Source of the DNA: Filimonas zeae
GTDB taxonomy: Bacteria > Bacteroidota > Bacteroidia > Chitinophagales > Chitinophagaceae
Assembly: GCF_014641615.1 (NCBI RefSeq)
Contig: NZ_BMIB01000004.1
Span: 124,001-188,000, forward strand
Direction: 5' to 3'
DNA length: 64,000 nt
The translations under genes were made by a program, and so were the position numbers. The notes beneath the pieces were generated by a model, which saw only the letters and a program-made list of their open reading frames with translations, ran no database searches and had not been told where the DNA came from. Shown here one piece after another: positions 63,475 through 64,000 of this stretch. How positions within the stretch are numbered: the stretch's first letter is position 1; every line of letters begins with the position of its first letter.

Positions 63475-64000
63475 TTACCACACATTTCTCGGACACCAGT
63501 CGCCATATTTATTCCCTAACAAAAAGCCCAGCACAACTTCGTGTGTGCCGTTACTTACTGTATTTAATGCAGAAGTAGTATAGTCGTAAGAATAGCTGAG
63601 GTTTACCGTATGGCTGATGTTAACACCCGCCATAGCATTCCAGCCATCGCTTTTGCGGTAGCCTGCGCCAAACCATACAAAATCGTGATACTGTAGTTTG
63701 GTGTTTATATCAAACTGCACCGGCAGCGGGCTTACCGATTTTAGTAATACCGATGGAATCAGATTCCAGTCTTCTCCCAGCAGCATTCTATACCCTGCCG
63801 TAACAAACAGGTGCGGCGCTAACTTGCTCCCCTGCCCTATTCTGTTGCCGGAAAAGTAAATGCTTTGCCCCATCAGTTGCTGCATAGAAACGCCTACAAA
63901 AAAGTCTGCACCATATAAATACAAACCTGCCATGATATCAGGCTTCATATTGTTTACAGAGCCGCTGTTGTACACTGCCGGGTCTACCTGTGTATTACCA
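63475..64000 (-). CDS. PorP/SprF-family membrane protein, C-terminal part (cut by right edge)
   Basis: The frame is open to the right edge. The visible part has the typical barrel strands and the family ending, YSYDYTTSALNTVSNGTHEV followed by VLGFLLG, close to that of the PorP/SprF gene at 41.0-42.0 kb. By analogy with that operon, a large T9SS-exported surface protein may be encoded just beyond the edge, upstream on the minus strand. The final CPRNVW is as in family members that carry a terminal Cys-containing tail. Confidence 0.88.
   Translation of the reverse strand, partial: GNTQVDPAVYNSGSVNNMKPDIMAGLYLYGADFFVGVSMQQLMGQSIYFSGNRIGQGSKLAPHLFVTAGYRMLLGEDWNLIPSVLLKSVSPLPVQFDINTKLQYHDFVWFGAGYRKSDGWNAMAGVNISHTVNLSYSYDYTTSALNTVSNGTHEVVLGFLLGNKYGDWCPRNVW

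Overview
This window looks like chromosomal DNA of a Bacteroidota bacterium, most likely a member of the Chitinophagaceae. The evidence is a type IX secretion/gliding adhesin operon (PorP/SprF, an OmpA-type protein, a giant DUF11 protein with a gliding-type C-terminal domain), TPR-containing NarL-type sensor kinases, paired DUF3857 proteins, SusD-free glycosidases (GH92, GH43, GH51) with LacI and AraC regulators, and promoters that fit the Bacteroidota TTG/TAnnTTTG pattern. No integrase, transposase or prophage gene was seen.

Layout. 1-7.1 kb: the end of a histidine kinase with its response regulator, two DUF3857/transglutaminase-fold secreted proteins, and a NagB deaminase fused to a PIG-L deacetylase. 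7.1-13.7 kb: a tRNA-Met, then a stretch in which four genes are damaged (a frameshifted DUF6438-like lipoprotein, a methyltransferase with an in-frame TAA, an M61 peptidase with an in-frame TAG, and an aminotransferase reduced to its first ~30 codons), interleaved with intact genes for a DEAD-box helicase and a NamZ/DUF1343 protein. 13.7-21.8 kb: esterase, AraC regulator, GH43, metallophosphoesterase, a Nudix-fold regulator with a lost Nudix box, GH92 mannosidase and LacI regulator. 21.8-25 kb: an NAD salvage unit (nicotinamide phosphoribosyltransferase, NadM-Nudix, NrtR-type regulator) with two identical palindromic operators overlapping the promoter.

25-31.9 kb is the most notable region: an apparently complete retron, all on the minus strand, in the order WGR/HEAT protein, SWIM zinc-finger protein, a structured non-coding RNA with matching 12-bp a1/a2 ends and a perfect 21-bp msd stem, and a retron-type reverse transcriptase with NAxxH, YADD and VTG motifs and a long charged N-terminal extension. 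It is probably an anti-phage defence unit.

32-38.9 kb: RhlE helicase with a long leader, type II NADH dehydrogenase, a discoidin-like secreted protein, a three-copy short repeat around a 57-codon ORF, a HAD phosphatase, an unknown 205-residue protein preceded by fifteen 21-bp hairpin repeats, and an orphan LuxR-type response regulator. 38.9-52.1 kb: the secreted adhesin/T9SS operon. 52.3-55.4 kb: copper efflux (chaperone, CopA ATPase, AraC regulator with a heavy-metal-like N terminus). 55.8-64 kb: a helical protein of unknown function, an orphan TPR histidine kinase, GH51 arabinofuranosidase, cytochrome c, FAD monooxygenase and a second PorP/SprF protein cut by the right edge.
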